A DNA stretch of 64,000 nucleotides from positions 486,653 to 550,652 of the forward strand of contig DISB01000018.1 of NCBI GenBank assembly GCA_002421685.1. Reading direction: 5' to 3'. Every line of letters begins with the position of its first letter. The first letter of the stretch is position 1. Shown here one piece after another: positions 28,445 to 37,856 of the stretch. The translations under genes and the position numbers were made by a program. The notes beneath the pieces are model-generated. The model was not told where the DNA came from and searched no databases. It was given only the letters and a program-made list of their open reading frames with translations. This DNA comes from Bacteroidetes bacterium UBA6221. Its GTDB lineage: Bacteria; Bacteroidota; Bacteroidia; Chitinophagales; Chitinophagaceae.

Positions 28445-28717
28445 TTACAGCCCGCTCATGGGTCCCGGTTTCTCCAGGGTCATATCTACCGTGCCGTTTT
28501 TGTTTACCACGGCGTTGATAAGCACAAAATTGTGGCCAAGCGAATGGTAAAATTTCAGTACATGTCGTTCTACCAGGCCCTTTTGCTTATCGTTGGCAGT
28601 GGCAGTACTGGTTTTTACAATGGCATCGTTCTCTTCGTGAGTTTCAGGAGTAAGCTGCAATGTAACCAGTACGCGGTTGAGGCCCACAAAAGTCTCGCTG
28701 ATTGTATTAGTTTGCAT
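28445..28717 (-). CDS. Small unrecognised protein
   Basis: 90 residues: opens with MQTNTISETFVGLNRVL and ends in DMTLEKPGPMSGL. No signal peptide, membrane segment or known motif. Composition and codon use look normal for the region. It may be a two-layer alpha/beta fold (strands RVLVTLQLTPE, FVLINAVVNKNGTVDMTLE). Its independent position makes the gene call moderate. Confidence 0.55.
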   Translation of the reverse strand: MQTNTISETFVGLNRVLVTLQLTPETHEENDAIVKTSTATANDKQKGLVERHVLKFYHSLGHNFVLINAVVNKNGTVDMTLEKPGPMSGL

Positions 28718-28899
28718 ATATAGATAAAAATTGGTTTCTTGATATAGATGTGAATATTTACTATATCCACCTCTATTAAATATACTAACGTCTTTTCATA
28801 TAACCATATTGTTTGGCGTATTTTTTTAACATGAGCGTAAAATAATAGTGGGACAAGTTCCGTTGATATAAGAAACCTCTTTATTAATTTCAGTCTGCA

Positions 28900-29628
28900 A
28901 TGAGGACAATAGTGGCAGTTATTATAGGCCTGTCTGTTATCATCACAGGTTATGTGTTGGGCAAGGCCTATAATTATAAATTTAATTCGCAGAATACGGT
29001 GGGTGTCATGGGTGGGGCGGAACACTATTTCAGCGCCGACCTTGTAGTATGGTCGGCGGCGTACTCGCGGACAAACTTTGCGCTGAAAGATGCCTACGCC
29101 GCGCTGAAAAGTGACGAACAGCAAGTACGCGCTTACCTGGAGAAAAGCGGTATAGCTGATTCGGAGATCGTCTTTTCCGCTATTGTGATAGACAAGCAAT
29201 ACCAGTATCACTACAATGAGCATGGCACGGTAACAAGCACCACCTTTACCGGTTATTCATTACGCCAGACCGTCAAGGTAAGTTCGCGCAGCATAGATAA
29301 GGTGGAAAAAATATCCCGCGAAATAACCGAACTGCTGCAATCGGGCATAGAACTCAGCAGCGAACAACCGGCATATTATTACACAAAGCTCAGCGACCTG
29401 AAAATACAATTGCTGGAGAAGGCCACACAAGACGCGCACCTGCGTGCTGAGACTATAGCCAAAAATGCCAACAGCGACCTGGGCGAACTGAAGAATGCAT
29501 CTATGGGCGTGTTTCAGATTACCGGCCAGTACAGTAACGAAGATTATACTTATGGCGGCGCCTTCAACACCAAAGACCGTGAGAAAACTGCCAGCGTTAC
29601 GGTGAGGTTGGAGTATGAGTTAGAGTAA
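28900..29628 (+). CDS. SIMPL (DUF541) domain protein
   Basis: 242 residues. One N-terminal membrane helix (TIVAVIIGLSVIITGYVLG) leads into a periplasmic SIMPL domain: HYFSADLVVWSAAYSRT, DSEIVFSAIVIDKQYQYHYNEHG, YSLRQTVKVSSRSIDKV, and the C-terminal strand REKTASVTVRLEYELE. The family includes oxidative-stress and bp26-like envelope proteins; the biochemical role is unclear. A short remnant matching its last ~20 residues lies about 700 bp downstream. Confidence 0.85.
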   Translation: MRTIVAVIIGLSVIITGYVLGKAYNYKFNSQNTVGVMGGAEHYFSADLVVWSAAYSRTNFALKDAYAALKSDEQQVRAYLEKSGIADSEIVFSAIVIDKQYQYHYNEHGTVTSTTFTGYSLRQTVKVSSRSIDKVEKISREITELLQSGIELSSEQPAYYYTKLSDLKIQLLEKATQDAHLRAETIAKNANSDLGELKNASMGVFQITGQYSNEDYTYGGAFNTKDREKTASVTVRLEYELE

Positions 29629-29675
29629 GATACTTAACAAAGTTTATCCCCGGGAGTGCATGAACTACTACCGCT

Positions 29676-30212
29676 CTAATTATCCAGTAAAATTTCCAAC
29701 TGGTCAATTAACCTTATGATAGCAGCAGTTGTATTTTCATCAGTTATTTCACCATCTGAATTGATTTTTGCATTTATATAGGAAATCAACAGTTGAGTTT
29801 CTTCTGTTATCCTGGCTTCTATAATTTTCAGTGTCTCAATTAAAGAAGCATGTCCTTTTTGTCCAAGTGATGATGCTGTAATTAAAGCAGTTGGCTTTTG
29901 AGAGAATTCCATCGACGAAACCGTCCAGTCGATAGCGTTTTTTAAACTTCCCGGTACGCCCATAGCATACTCAGGTGTACAAATAAGAATTCCATCTGAA
30001 TTTCGTAATTTATTCCTGAATTCTGCTACTGCGGCAGGTGGTGCTTCGTTATCCAGATCCGGGTTGAAATGCGGAATGGAAGCGATATCCCTGAATACTG
30101 AAATTTCAAACTTGCCTGACGCCAGTTTTTCAATAGCATATATCAACTTTAAGTTGGACGAGTTAGCTTTTGTACTTCCGCATATTGCAATTACCTTCTT
30201 CCGGTTGCTCAT
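29676..30212 (-). CDS. NADPH-dependent FMN reductase
   Basis: 178 residues with the flavodoxin-like fold. Visible are the FMN phosphate-binding loop ICGSTKANSSNLKL, the conserved ILICTPEYAMGVPGSLKNAIDW signature, and TALITASSLGQKGHASL. It probably reduces quinones, chromate or azo compounds with NADPH. It lies between the SIMPL gene and a SIMPL remnant on the opposite strand. Confidence 0.92.
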   Translation of the reverse strand: MSNRKKVIAICGSTKANSSNLKLIYAIEKLASGKFEISVFRDIASIPHFNPDLDNEAPPAAVAEFRNKLRNSDGILICTPEYAMGVPGSLKNAIDWTVSSMEFSQKPTALITASSLGQKGHASLIETLKIIEARITEETQLLISYINAKINSDGEITDENTTAAIIRLIDQLEILLDN

Positions 30213-30264
30213 TAATCAGTGTTGTATTGTTATTTGTCTTCGCTCTTTTTCCCAACGGTTTACG

Positions 30265-30300
30265 CCTGTCACCTCTCCCTGGGGGAGGCTGGGAGGGCGT
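30265..30300. repeat. GC-rich intergenic repeat fragment
   Basis: The stretch around CTCTCCCTGGGGGAGG, followed by CTGGGAGGGCG, is of the same style as the repeats inside the terminase-like gene at 39.7-40.4 kb. It abuts the SIMPL remnant and may mark the breakpoint that removed the rest of that gene. Confidence 0.45.
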
Positions 30301-30365
30301 CTTTTAACACCAAAGATAAAGACAAAACCGCCAGCAAAACGGTGAGGATGGAGTATGAGTGGGGT
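30295..30365 (+). pseudogene. Remnant of a second SIMPL gene (3' end only)
   Basis: Translated in frame, this gives FNTKDKDKTASKTVRMEYEW, against FNTKDREKTASVTVRLEYEL at the end of the intact SIMPL gene at 28900-29628. The nucleotide match is partial and most differences are compatible with protein-level conservation, so this looks like the tail of a diverged tandem paralogue rather than a recent copy. No start codon or upstream SIMPL sequence remains. Confidence 0.65.
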
Positions 30366-30394
30366 ATATACTCTATTGTTGGAAGATGTAATAC

Positions 30395-31162
30395 TTATAA
30401 TGTCAAACGTATGCCTATTGAGCTATTTGCATACGACAGGTTGTAGCTGTTGATTGCATATGCTACATGAGTATTGTCCTGGGTTGTATGAGTTTTAGGT
30501 CCTAATATTTCAGGGTTATACCATTGTCTCCGGTTATCGAAGGTAATTTCGTCGCCACGTACCCATGCCATCCGCCAGCCCTCAGCGATATCCAGGCTTA
30601 TTCTATCACTAAGCCTGATGACAAGGCCAAGATTTCCACCTGCAACCCATCCTGACGACTTCCCATTCCAGCTAAGGTCATTTTTCGAAAACATTCTGCC
30701 TCCTATAGGCCCTGTATACAGGTAAACATGGTCAGAAAAATTGAACTTGACATGCAGCATCAAATGTGGCGTTAAATATGGTGCAGCAATATTCTGTTTT
30801 TCAACTACTACTCCTGGTATCACATACATGCTAAACATGAAGTTTTCTTCTATGTCTACTTTTAATCCTACTTGCCTGCCAACTGTGCTTTTAATGGAAC
30901 CACCTTCTAATCCGATTCCTAACTGAAGATTACGAAAATCAATCAGCCCTTTGACAGTGCCATTAAGTCCAAATGCCTTACTAAAGTTTACGGGCACTTT
31001 TTGGGTATTGCCATAGAAAGAGGCATAGGCATATGGATTTGCATCGATAGCTGTTAGTGATGTGGGTACAATACCACCTACAGTTAGCCCTATGTCAATA
31101 CGTGGCTGAGCAAAAACTGTAAATGAGAATGATAGTAATAAAGGGATAAGAAATCTTTTCAT
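30395..31162 (-). CDS. Outer-membrane beta-barrel protein
   Basis: 255 residues. The signal peptide is KRFLIPLLLSFSFTVFAQ. Barrel-like strands include RIDIGLTVGGIVP, FRNLQLGIGLEGG, HVYLYTGPIGGRMF, GWVAGGNLGLVIRLSDRISLDIAEGWRM and a C-terminal YANSSIGIRLTL. It resembles the barrel at 43809-44429 (FRHVQLGLGMELL, LGYVFKWGKRLQLDISGGWRV), so the two are paralogues. Function unknown. Confidence 0.75.
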   Translation of the reverse strand: MKRFLIPLLLSFSFTVFAQPRIDIGLTVGGIVPTSLTAIDANPYAYASFYGNTQKVPVNFSKAFGLNGTVKGLIDFRNLQLGIGLEGGSIKSTVGRQVGLKVDIEENFMFSMYVIPGVVVEKQNIAAPYLTPHLMLHVKFNFSDHVYLYTGPIGGRMFSKNDLSWNGKSSGWVAGGNLGLVIRLSDRISLDIAEGWRMAWVRGDEITFDNRRQWYNPEILGPKTHTTQDNTHVAYAINSYNLSYANSSIGIRLTL

Positions 31163-31238
31163 AGATTGGATATTGTGATTATAGAGAATGGTTTACATCA
31201 GTACGAAATAAAGGAAAATAAATGAGATAAACAGGGCT

Positions 31239-32177
31239 TTACCTCAGCCTTTCCTTTAGCTTCCACAGCATAGAATCATTTTTGCGTAGCACAAGGTATA
31301 GCTGCCGCTTGCCGCCAAAGTTGCGGAAGAATTTTTCTACGCCAGGATCCATGCTGCCCTCAAAGTCAAACCCGCTTTTGCCCAGCGCTTTCGACTGTTT
31401 GATGGCATGCCATATCAAAGCCGTCATAGCGCGGTTGTCTTTGCCAGCAGGATTGTTGCTGCCTACCAGGTAATAAGCCTGCACACCATCCCATACATGC
31501 CAGAGTATGGCTTGCACTTCGTCGCCTTTGCGTGCTACCCACAGAGCAGCGCTATCGTGTTGCACACAGGCATCGAAGATAGCCTGCATCTGCAACTGTG
31601 TGAAGTGCATGCGAACGTCCTTCTTATCCAGCGTCGCTTTCTGGAAACCCCAGAGTTGTTGCAGCATTTCGGGCTCGTTGGCGATGGTTAGTTCCTGTTC
31701 AGCCTTACGTATGTTGCGCCGGTAGTCTTCGTGCAGGCGGCTGAATATTTCGTCAACCGTTTCATGCAGCGGCATGATGAAGGTCTGCCGGACCTGTATG
31801 TCGAAATCATGTTCTGTAAACAGGCCCACCTGCTTCAACCCGGGAAAGGCAGACACATGCCATACTTTGGCTTCGGGCATTTCTTCCAGCAGCGCTTTAA
31901 TGGTTTCATGCTGAAAGCTGTCGCGTTTGGTATGCTTCAGGTCGTGCGGATAAAAAACATAGGGGCCCATATAGGGTGTCAGCACCTGGTCGCGCAGAAT
32001 GGATATATTAATTCTTTTCTCTATCCTGTACGGCCATACACCTGCTACTCTGTCCCCCTTTTTCGCTATCGCCACATCCCAGTCGTTGCACAGGGCGTCC
32101 AGCCACCAGTCTTTCAGGAAGAGCGGTACCGTCTTTTCCTTTTCGCAGAATTGCCTGTATAGTTCTTTATCGTTCAA
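31239..32177 (-). CDS. FemAB-like / GNAT-fold acyltransferase
   Basis: 312 residues. The middle and C-terminal part (VDEIFSRLHEDYRRNIRKAEQ, HFTQLQMQAIFDACVQHDSAALWVARKGDEVQAILWHVWDG, then YYLVGSNNPAGKDNRAMTALIWHAIKQSKALGKSGFDFEGS) matches the GNAT_6/FemAB-type domain that transfers amino-acyl or acyl groups in envelope biosynthesis. The substrate is unknown. The start is 20 bp after the stop of the FtsX-like permease gene, so the pair is probably co-transcribed. Confidence 0.82.
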   Translation of the reverse strand: MNDKELYRQFCEKEKTVPLFLKDWWLDALCNDWDVAIAKKGDRVAGVWPYRIEKRINISILRDQVLTPYMGPYVFYPHDLKHTKRDSFQHETIKALLEEMPEAKVWHVSAFPGLKQVGLFTEHDFDIQVRQTFIMPLHETVDEIFSRLHEDYRRNIRKAEQELTIANEPEMLQQLWGFQKATLDKKDVRMHFTQLQMQAIFDACVQHDSAALWVARKGDEVQAILWHVWDGVQAYYLVGSNNPAGKDNRAMTALIWHAIKQSKALGKSGFDFEGSMDPGVEKFFRNFGGKRQLYLVLRKNDSMLWKLKERLR

Positions 32178-32197
32178 TACGGCTGTTGTGGTGTCAT

Positions 32198-33424
32198 TTA
32201 TTTAAACTGCAACACTTTGGCGGGCTGCACCCTACGAATATACAACGTTGGCAGCCACATACAAAGTATGCAAAGCGCCATGGTGCAGATACTTACCACC
32301 AGCGGGTGCCACCATATGATATGTACCGGTACGTATTGCATGGAATAGGCTGTTTCAGATAGCTTGAAAAACCCTGTCTGTTGCTGGAAGAAACATAATG
32401 CTATGGCGAGTATATTGCCCGCAACGATTCCGGCAATGCCTATCAGCGAGGCATGGTATAGGAATATCTGCCGCATTTGTCTTTCAGGCATTCCCAATGC
32501 CTTCAGTAATCCTACCATGCGAGCCTGGTTTACGATAAGTATCAGCAGGGCCGCTATAAGATTGATGATGGCTACAATACTCATAATGACTATCACTACC
32601 ACACCGTTGGTATCCAGCAGTTTCAGCCAGTCGAATATACCGGGAAAGAGGTCATCCATAGTACTGGCTACCAGTTGTGTTTGCCTTGGCAGTATATCTT
32701 CAAATAATTTATCTGAAGTTTCCCTCGCCAGTTTCGGGTCGCTGAGGGTGAGTTGGTATCCGTTCACCTGGTCGTTGTCCCACATATTAATGCGTTGCAG
32801 CAGGCGTATATCGCAGATGGCGTAATGCATGTCGATATCTTCCATGCCTGTATGATAGGTGCCTGCTACGGTAGCTTTTCTTATACGTGGAAAGGTAGAA
32901 CTGGCATCCATAAAATAAAGGAGCATGTCATCGCCTGGTTTCAGCTTCAGCCTGTCCATCGTAGTTTTCGACAAAATGACTTCTTTTGAATATGCAGTAT
33001 CAGAGAAATCGGGTTTTTTAGATTGTATGGATGTAAAGTCATAGCCGCCGTCCACGCCTTTTAGTTGAATGCCTTCCATCAGTTGATTGGCATTGATGAT
33101 GGCCGGCCTGATGGCATAGGGTGTCATAGCTTTTACCTGGGGCAAGGCTTCTATCTTTTGTTTTGTCAGCTTATCCAGCCGCATGGGTTCGGGTGAAATA
33201 ATGGAAGAATATCCTGTGCTGTACAGTGTTATATGCACATGCCCCCAGTAGCTGTATATGTTCTGGCTGATCTGTTTTTTGAAACCTGCTACCAGCGCCA
33301 GTGCTACTATCATTGCCGCCACGCTCAGGCCGGTGGCCACTATAGCCAGCCTGATGATGAATGCTGAGAAACGCCCCTTTTGCCGGAGCATATACCTGCG
33401 CGCTATGAAAAACGGTAAATTCAA
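32198..33424 (-). CDS. FtsX/LolE-like ABC transporter permease
   Basis: About 408 residues from a TTG at 33424 preceded by TAGGAG. The frame runs to 33502, but that extension crosses the terminator hairpin of the preceding gene, and homologues typically begin NLPFFIARRY as here. The MacB/FtsX topology is visible: TM1 LAIVATGLSVAAMIVALALVAGF, a large periplasmic domain, then TMs GVVVIVIMSIVAIINLIAALLILIV, LIGIAGIVAGNILAIALCFF and LVVSICTMALCILCMWLPTLYI. It probably belongs to a lipoprotein-release or envelope-maintenance transporter; no ATPase gene is adjacent. Confidence 0.88.
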   Translation of the reverse strand: MNLPFFIARRYMLRQKGRFSAFIIRLAIVATGLSVAAMIVALALVAGFKKQISQNIYSYWGHVHITLYSTGYSSIISPEPMRLDKLTKQKIEALPQVKAMTPYAIRPAIINANQLMEGIQLKGVDGGYDFTSIQSKKPDFSDTAYSKEVILSKTTMDRLKLKPGDDMLLYFMDASSTFPRIRKATVAGTYHTGMEDIDMHYAICDIRLLQRINMWDNDQVNGYQLTLSDPKLARETSDKLFEDILPRQTQLVASTMDDLFPGIFDWLKLLDTNGVVVIVIMSIVAIINLIAALLILIVNQARMVGLLKALGMPERQMRQIFLYHASLIGIAGIVAGNILAIALCFFQQQTGFFKLSETAYSMQYVPVHIIWWHPLVVSICTMALCILCMWLPTLYIRRVQPAKVLQFK

Positions 33425-33463
33425 ACTCCTAAGAGGATATTCTTTCGTACTGCAAGTATATAA

Positions 33464-33492
33464 AAGAAAAACCGGATGCTGTTGCATCCGGC
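33464..33492 (-). terminator. Rho-independent terminator of the large T9SS adhesin gene
   Basis: On the minus strand, GCATCCGG (plus 33484-33491) and CCGGATGC (plus 33472-33479) pair, followed by a T-run (plus A's at 33464-33470). It ends transcription of the gene at 33518-37351 and lies in what would otherwise be the N-terminal extension of the permease frame. Confidence 0.8.
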
Positions 33493-33517
33493 TTGTATTC
33501 ATAGCCTCAATATAGTA

Positions 33518-36500
33518 TTAATTTGCCACCCTGAATCGTATACTGCTTCGCTCTTCACCGGTGCTGAGCCTGAGCAGGTAGATGCCATCGGTCATATTCC
33601 CTGCATTTATTTCTTCATCCAGGTTCCCATCTTTCAACGGTATTTCCCGGTTATATAGCATCTGTCCTACGGCATTGATCACTTCCACTTTTATCTTAGC
33701 CCCATTTACTTTTCCTTTTATTGTAAAGCTGCCGCGGTTGGGGTTGGGATACAGTGAAATCTCCTTTATGCCGCTGATGTTGCCGACAGACACCTGCAGC
33801 GGCACCGTTATAGCATTGCTGGTTGCTGAGAGTGGTTGCGGACAATCGTAGTCGCTCACAATGTCGCAGGTCACTATATCATTATTGTCCAGCGTGGTGG
33901 TAGCCCATGTTTTACCCGTAGCCCCCTGCACATCCTGCCCATTTACCTTCCATTGGTATTGTGGTTTGCTGCCGGCATCAGTAGTATTGGCGGTAAATGT
34001 CACCAGCAGCCCCGGCCAGATGTTGTCGGGAGGATCCATAGAGATAGAAACAGAAGGTGCCAGGAAGGGCAGTACTGTAACCGGTATATCCACGCTGAAT
34101 ATATCGTCGTTGCAGGAAACATCATTACCGGGAGTCATTCTAAGCTTGATAACATCACCCGCTATCAAGCCTGATGATATATATTTCAGGGAATCAGCTC
34201 CTGGTATGGGTACGTTGTTCCTCAACCATTGGTATACGGGGTTCGTTCCTGTATTTGACGATATGCCAAAGAAAGTTATTGTTTCTCCTGTGCATACCTT
34301 GTTGCCGGGGCTTGGGTAAGCGCCTATGGCCGGACTCGGCACTATATCAACAAATATGCTGTCGGGTTCAGACGGGCAACCGTTGAGGGTAGCCACTGCC
34401 GTGTAATATCCTTCCATCTGGTTGGTAGCTTTTGTTCTCTTCGGATTTTGCTGGTTACTGTTGAAATTGTTGGGCCCTGTCCAGCTATAGGTTGAGCCGG
34501 TAGTACTGCTTGCAGTCAGTTCTATATCATAGTTGGTACAAACGGCGCTGTTGCTGGTAAGTGCCGGTATGGAGGGTTTCAGCTTCACAACCACTGGCAC
34601 TGTTGCCTGTGCGGTACAGCCTGTGGCAGTAACTGTTGTGGTTACTACAAAGTTGCCGGTGTGCGCAACTACCGGGCTGGCTATTGCCGGGTTTTGAATG
34701 CTTGAGCTAAAGCCGTTGGGCCCAGTCCAGCTAAAGGTTACGCCAGATGTGGTACTTGCGCCTGTCAGCTGCAGGTTATCTTCTTCGCATACGGGACTGT
34801 TGGATGTACCGGATACATTCGGGGTGGGATAGACCGTCAGGGATGCTGTATCAGTCGTATCGGCGGGCGAACATGCCCCGCTTATTACGCAACGGTATAG
34901 CCTGCCATCCTGCGCGGGACTAATATTGGATATACTCAATGTATTCGACGACGTGCCCGAATAGCCTCCACCATTGCTGAGGTTACTCCAAGTCGTGGTA
35001 AACTCCTGCCATTGGTAGCTGGTGCTTGTGCCAGTTGCGGCACAATTGAATGTTACATTCGTACCGGGGCAATCCGCTTCGCTGGCCGGGCTGGTTGTGA
35101 CAGCCGGTAGCGAATTCACGGTTAGTATCGCTTCATTGCTCATGGCATCCGGCGCACATATACCCGACACAGAGCACCTGAAACGGTACCCGCTGGTGGA
35201 AACAGTGGCACCGGTAATGTTCAGTGTTGCGGTAGATGACCCACTATATATCCCGCCGTCGATTACATTGGTCCAGTTAGTTCCTCCGTCTGTACTTATC
35301 TGCCATTGGTAACTCAACTGTCCTGCCCCCGTTGCTGCGCAGCTAAAGTTGGTGCTGCTGCCGTCGCATATCGTGGCATCAAGCGGATTGGTCGTTATCG
35401 CAGGAGTTGTAATTATGGTTAATGTAGCTGTATTAGATGTAACTGAACTGGTGCACGATGCCTTGCACCGGTACTTATATCCACTCATCGCAACTGTACC
35501 GCCGGTTATTATCAGCGAAGGCGTTGTAGCGCCGCTGTATATACTTCCGTTGCTCACATTATTCCAGTTGGTGCCGCCATCTGTGCTTACCTCCCACTGG
35601 TAAGAAGATGCGTTGCTGGCCGCAGAAATGAACGCACCCGTGCCGTTTTCGCATATTGTGCTGTCCTTGGGGTGTAATATTATTGCCGGAGTTGCGTCTA
35701 CAACCAGTTGCACAGGTGTCCTTGTTGTGGCAGTGCATGGCGGAGTTACTTCTTTTTGATACCAGACTATACATGCCAGTTGTCGCGGAGAAAATAAACT
35801 TCCTGTGAACAGGCCAGATATTCCTTTGGCTGATATCAGTTGCAGGTCGCTGTTTTGCGCTTCTACTGATCCTACTGCTGAGACTGACTGGTACCTCACG
35901 CTCCCGCTACTGCCGGTTCTTATCACCAGTATTGCATAGGTGGTATTGGCCGATAAGTTGGGCTGGGTAGATAGAGTAGTTTTAATAGGCACTCCTGATG
36001 TAGCGCTCACGCTCGAAGCAGAACCGATCTGTGTCCATGAACTGCTATTGGTTTCAGAGCCAATTGCAGTACCTGTTTTAAAATAGATAGATACATCGTA
36101 AGATTGGGTAGCTGTCGGTATCCAGGATATATCAGTCAGCTTTATATTAGCCAGGGCTTTTATGTCCATGAAACAACCTGTTTGAGAATTTGTGGCACCC
36201 ATTTGTACCGACAGGGTATCAGGTGATAATACGCTGGTTACATTTGGGAAGGCGTAATAGTTGGTATTGGTAGCAGGCGCGCTGGGGATGTTCAACGTAT
36301 TGCCGGTGCCCAGCAATGTTCCGCCGGTTGCCTGGTTATACCATTGAACAGTAGCTCCTGCTGTTGCGACGGCAGCCAGTTGCGCAGGCGTGCCGGTACA
36401 GGCGGTATCAGCAGTTGTTGATGTGATTGCGGGTACCGCGTTAACGATAAGGGTTGCCGCCTCGCTGGGAACAGTACAACTGCCTGCGGTATTGGTAGCA

Positions 36501-37351
36501 GCACAGCGGTATTTGTAATTGTTCATAGCTGTCGTTGTTCCTGTAACAGACAGTGTATTGGTAGTAGCTCCACTGTATGCTCCACCATTTGAAATGTTGT
36601 TCCACGACGTGCCGCCATTGGTGCTCAGCTGCCATTGGTATGTGTTGACGTTTGTAGCGGTAATGCCAAAGCCCGCATTGCCCCCGGCGCAGAGAGTGCT
36701 GTCCTTGGGTTGGGTGGTAATACTGGCTGGGCAGGATGGCTCAAACGTCACATAACCCCTGAAATAACGTGGAGTATTGGTGGCGCCATATCCTACGTTG
36801 CTGCCGCTTATCTGGTAGTTACCGGCATACAGCGATATGTTGTTAACCGTAAAACTATTGGGGCTTCCCGAAGACGAATAATAGTTAGTGCCGCCTATCA
36901 ATAATGCAAAGCGGTACGTGGCCCCGTTGGGTATGGTAAAACTCACGTTATCGTTTACCTTGGCTATTGCTGATGCGCTAACACCGGCTATAGTGTCTTT
37001 ATGTATCTGTGTCCAACCGGTTGCCGGCAAACTACCCACGGCACCACTGAGACTGGTGGAACTGTAATATATAGTGCTTTCTACACCATTGTGGGAGGTA
37101 GTCACATACCTGCCCACCTCGGTCATTTTTATATTCCCCCCGGTATTATTGTATATACAAAAAGTGATAAATGCCGTTCCGCCTGAACCCGCCGAGGTTG
37201 CGGAACTATAGCCAGAGGTTGCAAGGGTTTGCGTGTTGATTGTAGTGGTTTGGGCTGTCGTAATGTTACTGAAAAGCATGAGGGCCACTGATTGGACGAG
37301 GAGCGGCATAAGGCTTGCCCTGGCCTTAATGTAGTTTCGTTTAGGTTCCAT
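33518..37351 (-). CDS. Large Ig-like repeat protein with T9SS type A sorting domain
   Basis: 1277 residues. Signal peptide LVQSVALMLFSNITTAQ. Many Ig-like or PKD-like repeats, recognisable by PKDSTLCAGGNAGFGI...YQWQLSTNGGTSWNNISNGG, recurring about five times with YQWQ(E/I/V) and SGYKYRC variants. Later repeats contain FSWTGPNGFSSS and YSWTGPNNFNSN. The C-terminal sorting domain is ISLYPNPNRGSFTIKGKV...GIYLLRLSTGEERSSIRF. Likely a surface or secreted adhesin exported by the T9SS. The repeats are similar at DNA level, so copy-number change is possible. Confidence 0.92.
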   Translation of the reverse strand: MEPKRNYIKARASLMPLLVQSVALMLFSNITTAQTTTINTQTLATSGYSSATSAGSGGTAFITFCIYNNTGGNIKMTEVGRYVTTSHNGVESTIYYSSTSLSGAVGSLPATGWTQIHKDTIAGVSASAIAKVNDNVSFTIPNGATYRFALLIGGTNYYSSSGSPNSFTVNNISLYAGNYQISGSNVGYGATNTPRYFRGYVTFEPSCPASITTQPKDSTLCAGGNAGFGITATNVNTYQWQLSTNGGTSWNNISNGGAYSGATTNTLSVTGTTTAMNNYKYRCAATNTAGSCTVPSEAATLIVNAVPAITSTTADTACTGTPAQLAAVATAGATVQWYNQATGGTLLGTGNTLNIPSAPATNTNYYAFPNVTSVLSPDTLSVQMGATNSQTGCFMDIKALANIKLTDISWIPTATQSYDVSIYFKTGTAIGSETNSSSWTQIGSASSVSATSGVPIKTTLSTQPNLSANTTYAILVIRTGSSGSVRYQSVSAVGSVEAQNSDLQLISAKGISGLFTGSLFSPRQLACIVWYQKEVTPPCTATTRTPVQLVVDATPAIILHPKDSTICENGTGAFISAASNASSYQWEVSTDGGTNWNNVSNGSIYSGATTPSLIITGGTVAMSGYKYRCKASCTSSVTSNTATLTIITTPAITTNPLDATICDGSSTNFSCAATGAGQLSYQWQISTDGGTNWTNVIDGGIYSGSSTATLNITGATVSTSGYRFRCSVSGICAPDAMSNEAILTVNSLPAVTTSPASEADCPGTNVTFNCAATGTSTSYQWQEFTTTWSNLSNGGGYSGTSSNTLSISNISPAQDGRLYRCVISGACSPADTTDTASLTVYPTPNVSGTSNSPVCEEDNLQLTGASTTSGVTFSWTGPNGFSSSIQNPAIASPVVAHTGNFVVTTTVTATGCTAQATVPVVVKLKPSIPALTSNSAVCTNYDIELTASSTTGSTYSWTGPNNFNSNQQNPKRTKATNQMEGYYTAVATLNGCPSEPDSIFVDIVPSPAIGAYPSPGNKVCTGETITFFGISSNTGTNPVYQWLRNNVPIPGADSLKYISSGLIAGDVIKLRMTPGNDVSCNDDIFSVDIPVTVLPFLAPSVSISMDPPDNIWPGLLVTFTANTTDAGSKPQYQWKVNGQDVQGATGKTWATTTLDNNDIVTCDIVSDYDCPQPLSATSNAITVPLQVSVGNISGIKEISLYPNPNRGSFTIKGKVNGAKIKVEVINAVGQMLYNREIPLKDGNLDEEINAGNMTDGIYLLRLSTGEERSSIRFRVAN

Positions 37352-37473
37352 ACACTGTATTGTTAGAACCTATAAGTTATTGTTATTATTTAAAGTAATA
37401 GCTTATATTAACAACAGTCGATAAAATTTTAATTAGATATTTATTTTATTATTAAATTATTATTAAAAATATT

Positions 37474-37503
37474 AATCCCCGGTTAGTTATCTAACCGGGG
37501 ATT
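37474..37503 (-). terminator. Hairpin terminator downstream of atpC
   Basis: A perfect 13-bp stem, AATCCCCGGTTAG (37474-37486) and its complement (37491-37503), loop TTAT, about 24 bp after the atpC stop on the minus strand. An AT-rich, T-containing stretch follows in that direction. Confidence 0.75.
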
Positions 37504-37526
37504 ACAAATACTCTGAATTTCTTAAA

Positions 37527-37778
37527 TCACAATGCAACAGCGCCTTCTATCAGCACACTGGCTTTGTTGTTCAGCACTTCTACAAAGCCACCTGATATTT
37601 CAAATAATTCTGTTGTATTCTTGTCTTTCAGTATTTTCATTTTACCCTTGCCCAGCGTGGCAATGATGGGTGCGTGGTTTTCCAGTATCTCGAAAGAACC
37701 CTGGATACCCGGTAGCTGTACGCCGTACACGTTGCCGCTGTATATGTTCTGCTCAGGTGTTAAAATATCTAATTGCAT
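37527..37778 (-). CDS. atpC: F1Fo ATP synthase epsilon subunit (short form)
   Basis: 83 residues: only the N-terminal beta-sandwich domain (MQLDILTPEQNIYSGNVYGVQLPGIQGSFEILENHAPIIATL) and no C-terminal inhibitory helices, the usual state in Bacteroidota. It is part of the central stalk. It follows atpD by 78 bp in a two-gene unit; the rest of the ATP synthase is not in the window. Confidence 0.95.
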   Translation of the reverse strand: MQLDILTPEQNIYSGNVYGVQLPGIQGSFEILENHAPIIATLGKGKMKILKDKNTTELFEISGGFVEVLNNKASVLIEGAVAL

Positions 37779-37856
37779 ATTGCAAGTTCAAAATTCAAAA
37801 TTCAAAAATCAAAAACGTGCTGAGTTATCGCATTACCGCATTCGCACATTATCGCA
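37779..37856. repeat. Simple repeats between atpD and atpC
   Basis: Two short-period runs: copies of TTCAAAA separated by a few bases (about 37785-37816), and imperfect copies of CGCATTA/CGCACATTA (about 37830-37860). Similar low-complexity runs (GATTTGTGATT and GATTTATGATT) occur upstream of the terminase-like gene near 40950-41010. Confidence 0.55.

Noticed and set aside
28615..29223. Minus-strand ORF of 202 residues
   Set aside because: It overlaps the SIMPL gene in antisense and the small gene at 28445-28717; no domain is seen.
33425..33502. N-terminal extension of the FtsX-like permease
   Set aside because: It overlaps the terminator hairpin of the preceding gene and does not fit the family start.
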